Part shown: positions 1 through 8,146 of the stretch, one piece after another | Numbering within the stretch: the first letter of the stretch is position 1 | Layout of the letters: the number at the start of each line of letters is the position of its first letter | DNA from: Trebouxia sp. TZW2008 | Lineage: Eukaryota > Chlorophyta > Trebouxiophyceae > Trebouxiales > Trebouxiaceae | DNA: 11,003 nt | Direction of reading: 5' to 3' | Assembly (NCBI GenBank): GCA_002118135.1 | Contig: BDIU01000621.1 | Span: 1 to 11,003, forward strand | Notes under the pieces: generated by a model | Told to the model about the DNA's origin: nothing | The model's database searches: none | What the model saw: only the letters and a program-made list of their open reading frames with translations | Program-made: the position numbers and the translations under genes

Positions 1-165
1 CATTGGTGCTGTCACGCTGCTAAACTGTGCTGTCACCTTGATGTCATGTTCCGCTTTGGAGAATTCGCCATTGACTTGTTGACTTCACATGCAATGGCTG
101 AGCGATCCAGGGATTCAATTGAAGGTCAAGAGAGTGAAGCCGGCAAGCCAAAAAGTAAGGTCTGA
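1..165 (+). CDS. Possible 3' end of an unidentified gene (partial at left edge)
   Basis: Frame 1 is open from the first base of the window and ends at TGA 163-165, giving 54 codons with no start in view; the first internal ATG is at 46. The last 20 or so residues are hydrophilic and charged (RDSIEGQESEAGKPKSKV), as many protein C-termini are, and an AATAAA follows at 239-244. I do not recognise a domain. The frame could equally be a terminal exon whose acceptor lies inside or left of the window, or chance: 54 codons is short and the codon pattern is not decisive. The region sits directly upstream of minisatellite copies, as in an intergenic flank. Confidence 0.25.
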   Translation, partial: HWCCHAAKLCCHLDVMFRFGEFAIDLLTSHAMAERSRDSIEGQESEAGKPKSKV

Positions 166-238
166 TTGGCATACCTCCTTGTGAATCACCTTCTGCCACG
201 GCGCAACCTTGAAAGCAGATCTGCCAAGAAACGAGAGC

Positions 239-244
239 AATAAA
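239..244 (+). promoter_or_regulatory. Possible polyadenylation signal AATAAA
   Basis: AATAAA lies 73 bp after the TGA that closes the open frame at the left edge, within an A/T-rich stretch ending in ATATATA. This is the canonical animal-type hexamer; plants and many algae use other signals. A single hexamer is weak evidence, and it matters only if the frame at 1-165 is real. Confidence 0.25.
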
Positions 245-314
245 TATATACTCACCTTGGAATATGCAAGAGACAGCAGCCGAAGCGCCAAATCACAGAC
301 AAGCTAATCAAGCA

Positions 315-560
315 CAGCTGGGTTGACAAAGTGCAAGCCTAGCCAACAGACTGCAGATGAGGAGATCGACTGCAGCTCGGCTGCAGCCTGTCAGCTGAGC
401 TGACACACTCTTAAGTGAGCTGACCACTAGCTGCCGACAGCTGAGCTAACAAGTGGCAGCCAAGCTAACAAAGTGCACTTGAACCAGCACATTGAAGTTG
501 AGCTTACAGATGACAGCTGAGCTGACAGACTGCAGCTGAACTAACAGATGATGACTGAGC
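315..560 (+). repeat. Degenerate 19-20 bp minisatellite, block A
   Basis: About ten diverged copies of a unit whose consensus across the window is GAGCTGACANNNTGCAGCT. Clear copies include CAGCTGAGCTGACA near 392 and again near 512. Weaker ones are CAGCTGGGTTGACAAAGTGCA at 315, GAGCTAACAAGTGGCAGC near 442 and GAGCAAACAC near 556. All but one read in the forward orientation, and spacing is irregular. The core CAGCTSAGCTG is an odd palindrome holding two overlapping AGCT sites. The block has no coding potential because the forward orientation carries TGA in the unit. Confidence 0.8.
389..405. repeat. 17-bp odd palindrome at a minisatellite polarity flip
   Basis: TGTCAGCTGAGCTGACA has 8-bp arms that are exact reverse complements around a single G. 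It reads as a reverse copy of the minisatellite core fused to a forward copy, so it marks a point where unit orientation flips. Confidence 0.75.
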
Positions 561-792
561 AAACACTGTGATCATCAACTGGTAATGTAGACATAGTGTC
601 GCAATAAACAGCCACCCGCACAGCTATTTTATCACCGATTGATGCTGTTTTGTGCACATGGTGTCTCAGTCAGCAAGATTCTGTCCGACAGATGAGTCAT
701 CAAGCACCTAGATGTGCTTGCATTGCTTTTCTGCACATTCGTGCGCCGCAATTCCAAACCTGTTGCACAGACCAGTAGATCCATGACAGTAT
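561..792. other. No gene seen (spacer)
   Basis: Mixed-composition sequence between minisatellite blocks A and B. I see no coding frame with an ATG, no RNA gene and no strong inverted repeat. Confidence 0.5.
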
Positions 793-853
793 GAGGCTGA
801 GCTGACAGGTTGCGATGAAGCTAAGGGGCTGCAGCTGAGCGTTGAAGCTGGCC
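793..853 (+). repeat. Minisatellite block B (2-3 copies)
   Basis: GCTGAGCTGACAGGTTGCGATGAAGC and GGCTGCAGCTGAGC keep the GAGCTGACA...TGCAGCT pattern of the neighbouring blocks in forward orientation, with about 19 bp between the cores. Confidence 0.6.
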
Positions 854-1165
854 AGGCAAAGTTGGCAAACCAGCCTTGCAGTCAAAAGCAAACTGCCTCT
901 ACGCTGGGTCTAATGGTGCTTGCTCATGGACAAAATTCGAGTAATGTTTTTTGCGGTATAGGCAGCCAATCTACTGAATTTGAGTTGCAACGGCCATATG
1001 ACTGTTGATCAATGTCCTTTTGTGTCTGGGTTCGAGGGTCTGAGCATTTCATTGAGTGTTTGGACATCTTGGAGGACTTGGCTAATCTGTCAGCAGTCCT
1101 AGAAAGCACCACAGAGGATATCAAAGCCACATTTTGGAGGATGCAAAACCGGCTACATAGCAGCA
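854..1165. other. No gene seen (spacer before satellite)
   Basis: About 300 bp between minisatellite block B and the satellite. Open frames here are under 85 codons and lack homology I can recognise. I looked for a more diverged satellite monomer and did not find one: similarity to the monomer begins abruptly at CAAGCAATAGTCTGCAGAG, position 1166. Confidence 0.5.
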
Positions 1166-2815
1166 CAAGCAATAGTCTGCAGAGATGAGCTCACAGCTAT
1201 ACTCGACGCTGATATCCCCAATGAGGTGACTACGGCTGAACAGAAACAATGACTAAGACACTGTCAGCTTGACATGCGCTCTCAGCTTCAACATGGTGCA
1301 CAGCCCCAGAGATCATTTCTGCAGACTGTGTCACACGATAGCCTGCAGAGATGAGCTCACAGCTGAGCCTACTCAACGCCACTGTCCCAATGTATGCTGT
1401 AGTGCTGACTACGGCTAGAACATTGAATAAGGCACTGTCAGTTTGACATGCGCTCTCAGCTTCAACATGGTGCACAGCCCAGAAGATGATTTCTGCGGAC
1501 TATGTCAGAGATGAGCTCACAGCTGCATTCAACTGAACCTTGACGTCCCCAATGAATGCTGCATTGCTAATTATGGCTAGACAAGAAGAATGACTTAAGA
1601 CACTGTCAGCTTGACATGTGCTCTCAGCTTCAACATTGTGCACAGCCCAGAAGATCATTTCTGCAGACTGTGTCAAGCGATATTCTGCAGAGATGAGCTC
1701 ACAACTGTACTCGACGGTAATGTACCAATGAATGCTAGTGCTGACTACGGCTAGACAGGAACAATGAATAAGACATTGTCAGCTTGACATGTGCTCTCAG
1801 CTTCAACATGGTGCACAGCCCCAGAGATCATTTCTGCGGACTGTGTCACACAATAGCCTGCAGAGATGAGCTCACAGCTGAGCCTACTCAACGCCACTAT
1901 CCCCAATGTATGCTGTAGTGCTGACTACGGCTAGAACATTGAATAAGGCACTGTCAGTTTGACATGCGCTCTCAGCTTCAACATGGTGCACAGCCCAGAA
2001 GATGATTTCTGCGGACTATGTCAGAGATGAGCTCACAGCTGAATTCAACTGAACCTTGACGTCCCCAATGAATGCTGCATTGCTAACTATGGCTAGACAA
2101 GAAGAATGACTTAAGACACTGTCAGCTTGACATGTGCTCTTAGATTCTACATTGTGCACAGCCCAGAAGATCATTTCTGCAGACTGTGTCAAGCGATATT
2201 CTGCAAAGATGAGCTCACAACTGTACTCGACGGTAATGTGCCAATGAATGCTAGTGCTGACTACGGCTAGACAGGAACAATGAATAAGACACTGTCAGCT
2301 TGACATGTGCTCTCAGCTTCAACATGGTGCACAGCCCAGAAGATCATTTCTGCGGACTGTGTCAAGCGATAGTCTGGAGAGATGAGCTCTCAACTTCACC
2401 ACACTAAACATTCAGCTAGACGAGAACAATGACTGAGACAATGTCAGCTTGACTTCTGCTCTCAGCTTCAACATGGTGCACAGCCCCAAAGATCATTATT
2501 GTGGACTGTGTCAAATGATAGTCTGCAGAGATGAGCTCACAATTTCACCAAACTAAACATTGATGTCTCCATTGAATGATGTAAGGCTGACTACTACAGC
2601 TCAACAGAAGCTGTGACTGAGAGACTGTCAGTTGACATGATGTACAGCCCAGAGTCTCACTTGTGCGGACTATGACAAGCAACAGTCTGCAGAAATGAGC
2701 CTACATGTACACTCTTGAAACTGGAACTTGACATTTGGTCCCAGCTTAAACTTGGCCTGCAGCCCACAGAATTGTTTTCACAAACTATGTCAATCAATAG
2801 TCTGCGGACACAGGC
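1166..2815 (+). repeat. Tandem satellite, monomer about 168-175 bp, roughly 10 monomers
   Basis: The landmark CTCAGCTTCAACATGGTGCA (or a variant) recurs at 1281, 1455, 1623, 1796, 1971, 2139, 2312 and 2461, giving steps of 174, 168, 173, 175, 168, 173 and 149 bp. A partial monomer precedes it from 1166. Two degenerate monomers follow; their CAGCCC landmarks are at 2645 and 2760, and the first has lost most of the CTCAGCTTCAAC segment. Other shared blocks in each monomer are GATCATTTCTGCRGACTRTGTCA, GAGATGAGCTCACA, CTGACTACGGCTAGA and CACTGTCAGCTTGACATG. Monomers decay towards the right edge and shorten, the usual picture at the border of a satellite array. Open frames inside it on the minus strand are by-products. 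Confidence 0.95.
1281..2311 (+). repeat. Two adjacent copies of a 3-monomer higher-order repeat (515-516 bp)
   Basis: Monomers 1, 2 and 3 (starting 1281, 1455, 1623) match monomers 4, 5 and 6 (starting 1796, 1971, 2139) one to one. By eye I count about 4 differences between 1 and 4 including one inserted C, 2 between 2 and 5, and 6 between 3 and 6. That is about 12 in 516 bp, or 97-98% identity. Neighbouring monomers differ far more: monomer 2 lacks the CACACGATAG segment and has its own AAGAAGAATGACTTAAG ending. Copy 1 spans 1281-1795 and copy 2 spans 1796-2311. Such nesting shows a recent duplication of a trimer by unequal exchange or a similar process. Confidence 0.93.
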
Positions 2816-3089
2816 TTGCTACTGTGCCATCATACATGCTGACTAGGGGTGCAGGGCGAAATATAGACATCTGTGAGCACAGCAAGCTATACTTAGAATT
2901 ATCCCCTACAGGTTGTTTCACAATTGTAGTTCCTGGGTACTGTAGTTGTGCTGTACTTGTCCAGATCCAGGTCCAGACCTGGTTTGCAGTAGGCCAACGC
3001 TGTGTCAAACCCAGGTCAGATCTAGATGTGCCCCCACGCTAGGGCTATGGTTGAGCCCTTCCCGTCATGACGCCTAGCATTTACTAGCA

Positions 3090-3108
3090 TGCCCCTTTTC
3101 AAGGGGCA
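3090..3108. repeat. Perfect hairpin, 8-bp stem, 3-nt loop
   Basis: TGCCCCTT, loop TTC, AAGGGGCA. The stem is rich in G/C and exact. It resembles a terminator hairpin, but no T-run follows and the setting is eukaryotic, so I do not call it a terminator. Confidence 0.85.
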
Positions 3109-3176
3109 GCTGATTACTTCTGTGCATATCAATTTGTGAGCTGAGTACTCACTTCTGACATGCACAAAATGCTTAC

Positions 3177-3231
3177 CAGAACAGGTGCAGCACGTCTGTC
3201 TTGACCAGTAGGCTTGCCTTGACCTGTTCTG
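3177..3231. repeat. Perfect 10-bp inverted repeat, 35-nt loop
   Basis: CAGAACAGGT at 3177-3186 is the exact reverse complement of ACCTGTTCTG at 3222-3231. The loop also contains CTTGACC, which recurs as CTTGACC next to the right arm. Confidence 0.8.
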
Positions 3232-3287
3232 AGGGAACCATTTTGGGGGACTTAACAAAAGTATTGCAATGTTGTGTTTTGTCTTCA

Positions 3288-3325
3288 TGGCAGTGCAAGC
3301 CCCTGGATAAGAGCCTGCACTGCCA
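3288..3325. repeat. Perfect 10-bp inverted repeat, 18-nt loop
   Basis: TGGCAGTGCA at 3288-3297 pairs exactly with TGCACTGCCA at 3316-3325. Confidence 0.85.
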
Positions 3326-3358
3326 CCAGAGACACTCATAAGCTGGCGAGGTCATCTT

Positions 3359-3375
3359 GATGTATGACATACATC
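3359..3375. repeat. 17-bp odd palindrome
   Basis: GATGTATG, a single central A, then CATACATC: 8-bp exact arms. The one-base spacer means it acts as a DNA palindrome rather than a good RNA hairpin. Confidence 0.85.
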
Positions 3376-5050
3376 TCTGTGATTTGCAACGTGTGAAATG
3401 GGTTTTGTGTGTATGCGACACTTGTCAGGTCGTATCTTGACCCTCAATCTATTACAGGATGTCCAACCTTGTCACGTTGAGGGAGAAAGCACTCAGATGT
3501 CAGCCAAGCCTTCAGCTGCATCAAGCAAAAGCTCTTTATGACAAACCAGCCCGCCTAAGAAAATGACCTTGCGCATTATGGATGAAGTGCAAAATTACCA
3601 TCAGTTCAATGAGCAACAGTGATTGCGCTACTCATGGCACAAGCTGCAACTTTGAGAGGCTTGTTCATGTTGGGTTACCAGTACATGTGCTATCTGAGAG
3701 AGGCACAGTCCACTGACTTCTACAATCAATCACTAATTATTTGCAAATAAATGCATATAATCCTTGAGCTGGAAGTCAATCAAACGCTCCAGCAGGTTTG
3801 TTACAGGTATACTGCGACACCTTATTGCTGCTGTTATACGAGACTGGTAGTGGCATCTGAAAATTGGTCATGTTTCTCAATCATGACAGACATTCAAGAC
3901 AACCCCATTTGACGGTGTAGCTACTTTTTTGACCTGTGGTCGATCCAGCCTCTACACAAATTGCTGCTGAGACGCGCACTTTGACACCTACTTTCAGCGC
4001 CAGAGCAAACCGATGTATGATGGCTACACAGCGAATGCAAGAGCGTTACTCTTATGAGAACTCGTTTATGTAGCATATGCTGTTAGCACAGCTCGACCAG
4101 GTGGCCAATGGGCTACCTCAGCACTCCATAACTTGGAAGCAGATCTCCTAGATGTTGAAAAAGCAAGGTCTGTTTGCTTTGCAATACGTAACACCTTGGC
4201 AAGGTTCTTAGTTCATGTTGAGGCCAGTAGGAAGACACATGTGCATAAAGATGTTTGAAGCAACAGCAATGGACAATATCTTGGGATATTTACACGTTGT
4301 TTTGTTCCAGAAACAATTAGACATGATGAGGTCCATCCGAAGGACCGATGATCAAGGGTGTCAGCAATACAGCAACAACATGGATACACGTCGTGATACA
4401 AACTTGTTTGTGAAAGCACAAGAGGTCAGCTCTGCAGAAATCACAAGCAGTTCATTTTAATGCTGAGATGTGCAAATGCCAGCACATGAACTTGGGTGTC
4501 ATGCACGCGACCTGAGATTGCTAACATCATGCTCAAACAACATCATCAGTTCGTAAAACATGCTCCATGTCGCAACTTGCTATTCATTGCCTGACGTGAC
4601 TACACACAAAGTCCCACACTGCGTTCTGAGCTCATGTGCAACATGGTGAAGAGGTACTCAATACACAAGCACTGTTGAAACTTCCCAAACGGCCAATCCA
4701 TGCCTGTGCTTGCAAGCTTTTCAATATTTTGCACACGATTACTGATTTGGCGTTGAAGAAGATGGCAAATGTTATCTGCACTGCTTACAGCAGCCCTCTT
4801 GCTGATTTTCTTGTTGACTGCTACTTTGTTGATGTGTTAGGCAGCTGCAGCCCCCTGTACACTTTGCTCACATTGTGCAGAAGCAGACTTTACAGCACTT
4901 GCATTGAAGCTTGATCTAGCAACTGATTGTATGCACTAAGTCGTTTGGGTCAGGGGATTTGTAGGCTCGGCAATTGATGGCATGCGCAGCTGCTCTATGC
5001 GCAAGATACAACTGTCACTGCTTGCCATTGGGCCATTAGAGAGTTGTCTC

Positions 5051-5067
5051 CATCACTTGGAGTGATG
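5051..5067. repeat. Hairpin, 7-bp stem, 3-nt loop
   Basis: CATCACT, loop TGG, AGTGATG: exact arms. It is isolated in otherwise featureless sequence. Confidence 0.75.
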
Positions 5068-5465
5068 CATTGGCTTTTCATCTCAGACAAGCATACCTGG
5101 TACAAAGGCACAAGATCTATTGCTCTTGAGTGTCAGGATGGTCTTACAACCTGACACTGATCTTATAGGAAGAAACCCCTACTCTATTGATATGCAAGGC
5201 CTTCCGGCAGTGCATTCCTGTTGGCTATGGGTTTCAGCAGAGCTGCTGTTACAGAAGATACACAACTTGGTGGTCAAAACGCAGAACATGGAGCGCGGTG
5301 TAAGTTACACTGCTGCTGGAAGTGGCCATACTGCTATTTTATGGTGCCAAGATAAGTAAGTTGCACGAGTGTCTCCAGATTCATTTGGACTGCTTAGACA
5401 TAATGAATCCCTGGATCCTAAGCACCCTGACCGCAAGTTCAGTTGCAACATGCTTGGCTGTGATT

Positions 5466-5500
5466 TGTCAGATCAGCTGTCATATGTCAGCTGAGGTGCA
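5466..5500 (-). repeat. Two isolated minisatellite motif copies, reverse orientation
   Basis: TGTCAGATCAGCTGTCATA followed by TGTCAGCTGAGG matches the reverse complement of the GAGCTGACA unit with about 18 bp between cores. It is a short, diverged outlier between the main blocks. Confidence 0.45.
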
Positions 5501-5719
5501 ATCTTTGAGCTGTACATCTTTTGTTGACAGGCCAAAGCACCAGTGTCAACGTGCATCTTGACACTTCACAGCCGTCTGCTTTTCAACCGAACTGAAGCAC
5601 TAACACCATGTGACAGCAGCAAGATATGATAGCAGTGAGAAGCAGTACAAGCAGACCATTGACAGCACAGCTATTTAAATTGCAGCCGCAGAATTACTTG
5701 CTCAGACAGCGCTGGTACT

Positions 5720-5752
5720 CTGTTGTCTGCTAGCTCCATCTAGCAGACACAG
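5720..5752. repeat. Strong hairpin, 10-bp stem plus 3 bp across a bulge
   Basis: TGTCTGCTAG at 5724-5733 pairs exactly with CTAGCAGACA at 5740-5749 around the loop CTCCAT. With T5723 bulged, CTG 5720-5722 can also pair with CAG 5750-5752. It is among the strongest local stems in the window. It is not the histone 3' hairpin, whose sequence is different. Confidence 0.85.
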
Positions 5753-5826
5753 ATACAGCTACAAATACTGAGAATGGGATGCATTTTGCCAGACTTGGGA
5801 TGCTTGTAACTGTGGATGTTGTTGCA

Positions 5827-5865
5827 GCCAGTGACTTTGTGGTTGCACCACAAAGTACCCCTGGC
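5827..5865. repeat. Two-part hairpin, 9-bp plus 5-bp stems
   Basis: ACTTTGTGG at 5834-5842 pairs exactly with CCACAAAGT at 5848-5856 around the loop TTGCA. Outside it, GCCAG 5827-5831 pairs with CTGGC 5861-5865 across a 2-by-4 internal loop. The form resembles a small RNA stem, but nothing identifies it. Confidence 0.85.
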
Positions 5866-5884
5866 AGACCTGATTGCATGCTAG

Positions 5885-5907
5885 ACATTGGACTGCTCTT
5901 CCAATGT
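5885..5907. repeat. Hairpin, 7-bp stem, 9-nt loop
   Basis: ACATTGG at 5885-5891 pairs exactly with CCAATGT at 5901-5907. It is the third stem within about 190 bp. Confidence 0.7.
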
Positions 5908-6180
5908 GCATTGCTGTGGCTTGCTCAGCAGTGACAGCCTCTTGAGATTGATGCATTCCCTTCCACATCTGGCACAAGGCTAGTTGAAAGCTGCATACCA
6001 TCTTGCACATGACAAATTAGCTGAAGCCCTTGCAACCTTGGTGTGCTTTGGAGCTGGCTGACTTGGCAAACATCACAGTAAAGCAGCTTCAGGCTTGCAA
6101 AGCAGATCATTGCAATATGCATGAAAGGCCAAAGGCTGTTACCCGTCTACCGGACTGCTGCATTCTCAAAATGACTTGCC

Positions 6181-6538
6181 GCTGAGCTGACTGCTAAGCA
6201 CAACTGAGCTGACAAGGTGATGATGATGGCTATGAAGTAAGGGGTTCAGCAGCTAGTGCACACCGTTTACAGCTTGCGCTTTGCGGATTGAAGTGGGATC
6301 AGGTACCAATCTAGTCAACCACCAAGCTGACAATGGTCAACTGAGTTGACTAATTGTTGCAGCTAAGCTGACAGTTTTGATGCAGATGGTTATGAAACAG
6401 GTAGCTTGATGCACATGTTGCAGGGCACATAGAGCACCTGTCCTGTGCCACGTGAGCAGAAGTGACCAGCAATATGGTCATCAGCGCTGACATATTGCAA
6501 TTTGAGCTGACCGTCTGCTACGACTGAGCTGAAAACAG
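6181..6538 (+). repeat. Minisatellite block D, forward, interrupted
   Basis: Forward copies occur at 6181 (GCTGAGCTGACTGC), 6203 (CTGAGCTGACAAGG), 6325 (AAGCTGACAATGG), 6342 (TGAGTTGACTAATTG), 6364 (TAAGCTGACAG), 6502 (TGAGCTGACCG) and 6525 (TGAGCTGAAAAC). Between them are two similar short passages, GATGATGGCTATGAAGTA near 6222 and GATGCAGATGGTTATGAAAC near 6379, suggesting a longer unit of about 160 bp was itself duplicated and decayed. Confidence 0.7.
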
Positions 6539-7082
6539 GAGACTATCCAATTTACGGCAAGACAATTTTGCAGGGGCTGACAGAAAGAAGTTCCAAAAAA
6601 CCCAAATGCGCTACGAAAGTTTGCCACTCATGAATAAGTTGTGAGCATGCATGTTGCATGCGTTCAACAGCCACACTGTTCATGGTGAGAATGAAACCAC
6701 TTCAGAGCAATGAAAAGGAAGGGCAAAGACATCCGCCATGATTGTGCTCTTTCCAAAGATCACTGTGTCTCTTAAGACCTTTGTCAGTCAATGTGATGTT
6801 GTTTCACCACTGAGTATTCATACTCTCTTGCTTGCATGTAATACATTGCTCTTGAATCCTGGCTAGTACACATCACGGGCAAAGCTGCTGTACATCAGCC
6901 ACACATCACCTTTATGCGTGAGGGCAGGTCATACACCCATTGGCGCTTCACCTGTGGTACTGGACCCTTTGAGTCAAGGTACATTCTTTCGAAATTCATA
7001 ATTCAGATTTGTCTCAAACCGCTGCAAGCCATAGTGACTTTTTCAAGTATCTTAGTGCCCTGCAATCCACCAGCTTTTCGAA
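6539..7082. other. No gene seen (spacer between opposite-polarity minisatellite blocks)
   Basis: About 540 bp with no recognisable gene. It contains a hairpin at 6645-6661 (GCATGCA, loop TGT, TGCATGC). A frame with an ATG at 6914 runs into the reverse minisatellite and ends at 7252; it owes its length to the repeat and has no motif I know. Confidence 0.5.
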
Positions 7083-7832
7083 GTCAGCTGGCTGTGTGCA
7101 GTGGGGCTGACAGTGAGTCCAGCTGCACATATTCAAGATCCCTGCAATCTGATAGCCCAGCTTTGGCCTGTCAGCTCAGCTGCAAGTTAACAGCTGCACT
7201 TCAGACTGCCGACTTGGCGATCTGTCTGCTTTGGCTGCGGCTAGTCAGCTGAGCTGCATTTTTCCAGCTTGGCTGCCACATTTCAACACTTTTCAGTCTG
7301 CCTGCAATTACTTGGCTCGGCTGCATTCAGTCAGCACTGCTGCACAGTGTCACCTCCTTTGCAGCTCTGCCCTCGATCATGTCAGATCAGCCACAGTCTG
7401 TCAGCTCAGCTGCAATCTATCTGCTCTAACGTATGCTGTCATCCTCAATTGTGTCATCTGCTGTAACCAGACATCAGCTCAGGTTTGGAATGCAAGGCTC
7501 CTCTGCAATCCGTCATCTCAGCTACAGTCTGTCTACTCAGGTCATGATTCTGTCAGCTTGGCAGCAGTATGTCAGCGCAGTCTGTCAGCTCAGCTGCAAT
7601 ACGGCAGCTCAGCTTGCGATGTGTCAACACAGCTGCGCCCTGTTAGCTCAGCTCAAACCCGCCAACTCAGCTGCCGTGTCAGCTGCAACTTTTGCAAAGA
7701 TTGCGGCTGAGCTGCACCCTGTTGTCTCGGATGACACTTGTCATCTCAGCTGCGACGTGTTGGCTGAGCTGTAGTCTGTTCACTCGGCTGCAGTCTATCA
7801 ACTCAACCGTATTTTGTCAGCTTGGCTGTGAT
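7083..7832 (-). repeat. Minisatellite block E, reverse orientation, about 20 copies
   Basis: The reverse complement of the unit (TGTCAGCTCAGCTGCAAT) recurs about 20 times. The best copies are near 7169, 7399 and 7579, and the densest run is 7576-7690, where starts are 19-20 bp apart. In this orientation the unit contains no TGA, so long open frames arise in several frames at once (for example 7231-7710 and 7433-7774), with leucine-, serine-, alanine- and glutamine-rich translations such as QLSCNLSA and LSAQLQ. They reflect the repeat, since a 19-bp period rotates through all frames. Confidence 0.85.
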
Positions 7833-7846
7833 ATTTCAGCTGACAA
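7814..7846. repeat. 9-bp hairpin at the minisatellite polarity switch
   Basis: TTGTCAGCT at 7814-7822 (reverse copy) pairs exactly with AGCTGACAA at 7838-7846 (forward copy) around a 15-nt loop. Units are reverse to the left and forward to the right. Confidence 0.8.
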
Positions 7847-7906
7847 TCTGCCATATGCTAAGCTAGCACTCTGCAGCCGAGCTGACCAAATGCAGCCGAG
7901 CTGACA
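7838..7906 (+). repeat. Minisatellite block F, forward, 3-4 copies
   Basis: Forward copies AGCTGACAATCTGCC, CTGCAGCCGAGCTGACCAAA and TGCAGCCGAGCTGACA. The last two share the same C in place of T before GAGCTGAC (GCAGCCGAGCTGAC), so they are recent sister copies 19 bp apart. Confidence 0.8.
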
Positions 7907-7955
7907 TAGGTGAACTTTTCGGGTGCTTCAGCCCACCCTCCAAATCAGAACGACG

Positions 7956-8090
7956 CCAAACCATCGGCTTGACGATTTGCAAAGTGCTCATTTAGATGCA
8001 CGGCAAGGCTACTCCAAATCGTCACAACAAAATCGTTTCATCTCCTCTCGAAGCCGATTTTATTCTCTCTGATCGGAGGAAAACGTTTGG
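7956..8090. ncRNA. Candidate structured RNA: nested stems in a CpG-richer island
   Basis: Three perfect stems nest: CCAAAC 7956-7961 with GTTTGG 8085-8090, ATCGGCTT 7963-7970 with AAGCCGAT 8051-8058, and TGACGATTTG 7970-7979 with CAAATCGTCA 8015-8024. T7970 can serve only one of the last two. The innermost loop holds a further GTGC...GCAC pair. ACGATTT (7972-7978) has a second possible partner, AAATCGT at 8030-8036, so two conformations compete. About 15 CpG occur in 7915-8155, roughly twice the density of the preceding repeat block. No family (snRNA, SRP, RNase P, tRNA, 5S) fits what I see. It could instead be a foldback element or a decayed palindrome. Confidence 0.35.
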
Positions 8091-8146
8091 TTTGCTCATC
8101 TTTGGCTCGACCAACCCTCCTAATCGGTATGTTTTCGGATGCAACA

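Larger units (their letters stand above)
2906..3483. other. Island of consecutive inverted repeats; candidate structured RNA or foldback element
   Basis: Just right of the satellite, perfect stems follow each other without overlap. They are 2967-2972/2977-2982 (6 bp), 3041-3046/3054-3059 (6), 3090-3097/3101-3108 (8) and 3121-3127/3160-3166 (7, enclosing a 5-bp stem at 3136-3152). Then come 3177-3186/3222-3231 (10), 3288-3297/3316-3325 (10), 3359-3366/3368-3375 (8), 3413-3419/3429-3435 (7 with one G-T) and 3441-3447/3477-3483 (7). A weaker 6-bp pair is at 2906-2911/2940-2945. I recognise no RNA family in it. The open frames here have no ATG or no homology. An alternative is DNA-level palindrome formation by replication errors. 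Confidence 0.5.
3484..5719. other. 2.2-kb stretch without a convincing gene
   Basis: I see no protein homology, no RNA gene and no tandem repeat. The longest frames are short: 4215-4460 (81 codons, real ATG), 4630-4914 (open, first ATG about 43 residues in), 5138-5359 (from its first ATG) and 5322-5561 (GTG start only). None has a motif I know. A 42-codon frame at 3624-3749 (from VIALLMAQAATLRGL to a TAA that overlaps an AATAAA at 3746-3751) looks more protein-like than its surroundings, but frames upstream are stop-ridden. Small hairpins occur at 4468-4487 (6 bp) and 5051-5067. This is best read as decayed intergenic or intronic DNA. Confidence 0.5.

Noticed and set aside
1230..1475. Minus-strand frame of 81 codons in the satellite
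   Set aside because: It repeats the same peptide (HHVEAESACQ) because it crosses two satellite monomers; neighbouring monomers break it.
2728..3042. Plus-strand frame of 104 codons
   Set aside because: It starts at TTG inside a decayed satellite monomer and runs into the hairpin island; no domain is visible.
3090..3108. Rho-independent terminator
   Set aside because: No T-run follows the stem, no gene lies upstream, and the window is eukaryotic.
3022..3421. Two overlapping minus-strand frames of 105 and 82 codons
   Set aside because: They overlap the inverted-repeat island, overlap each other in different frames and show no motif.
150..4175. Match AAAAAGTAAGGTCTG (151) versus AAAAAGCAAGGTCTG (near 4157) as a dispersed repeat
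   Set aside because: Fourteen of 15 bases over one short stretch with no flanking similarity; likely chance.
4215..4914. Frames at 4215-4460 and 4630-4914 as small genes
   Set aside because: Too short, without homology or shared frame; nothing beyond chance in sequence of this composition.
5759..6122. Minus-strand frames of 83 and 65 codons
   Set aside because: They overlap each other, cross the hairpins at 5827-5907 and carry no recognisable motif.
7231..7774. Long overlapping open frames (7231-7710 and 7433-7774) with Leu-Ser-Ala-Gln-rich translations
   Set aside because: They lie inside the reverse-oriented minisatellite, which has no TGA in that orientation; several frames are open at once, and the 7231 frame begins at TTG. 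Repeat by-products, not genes.
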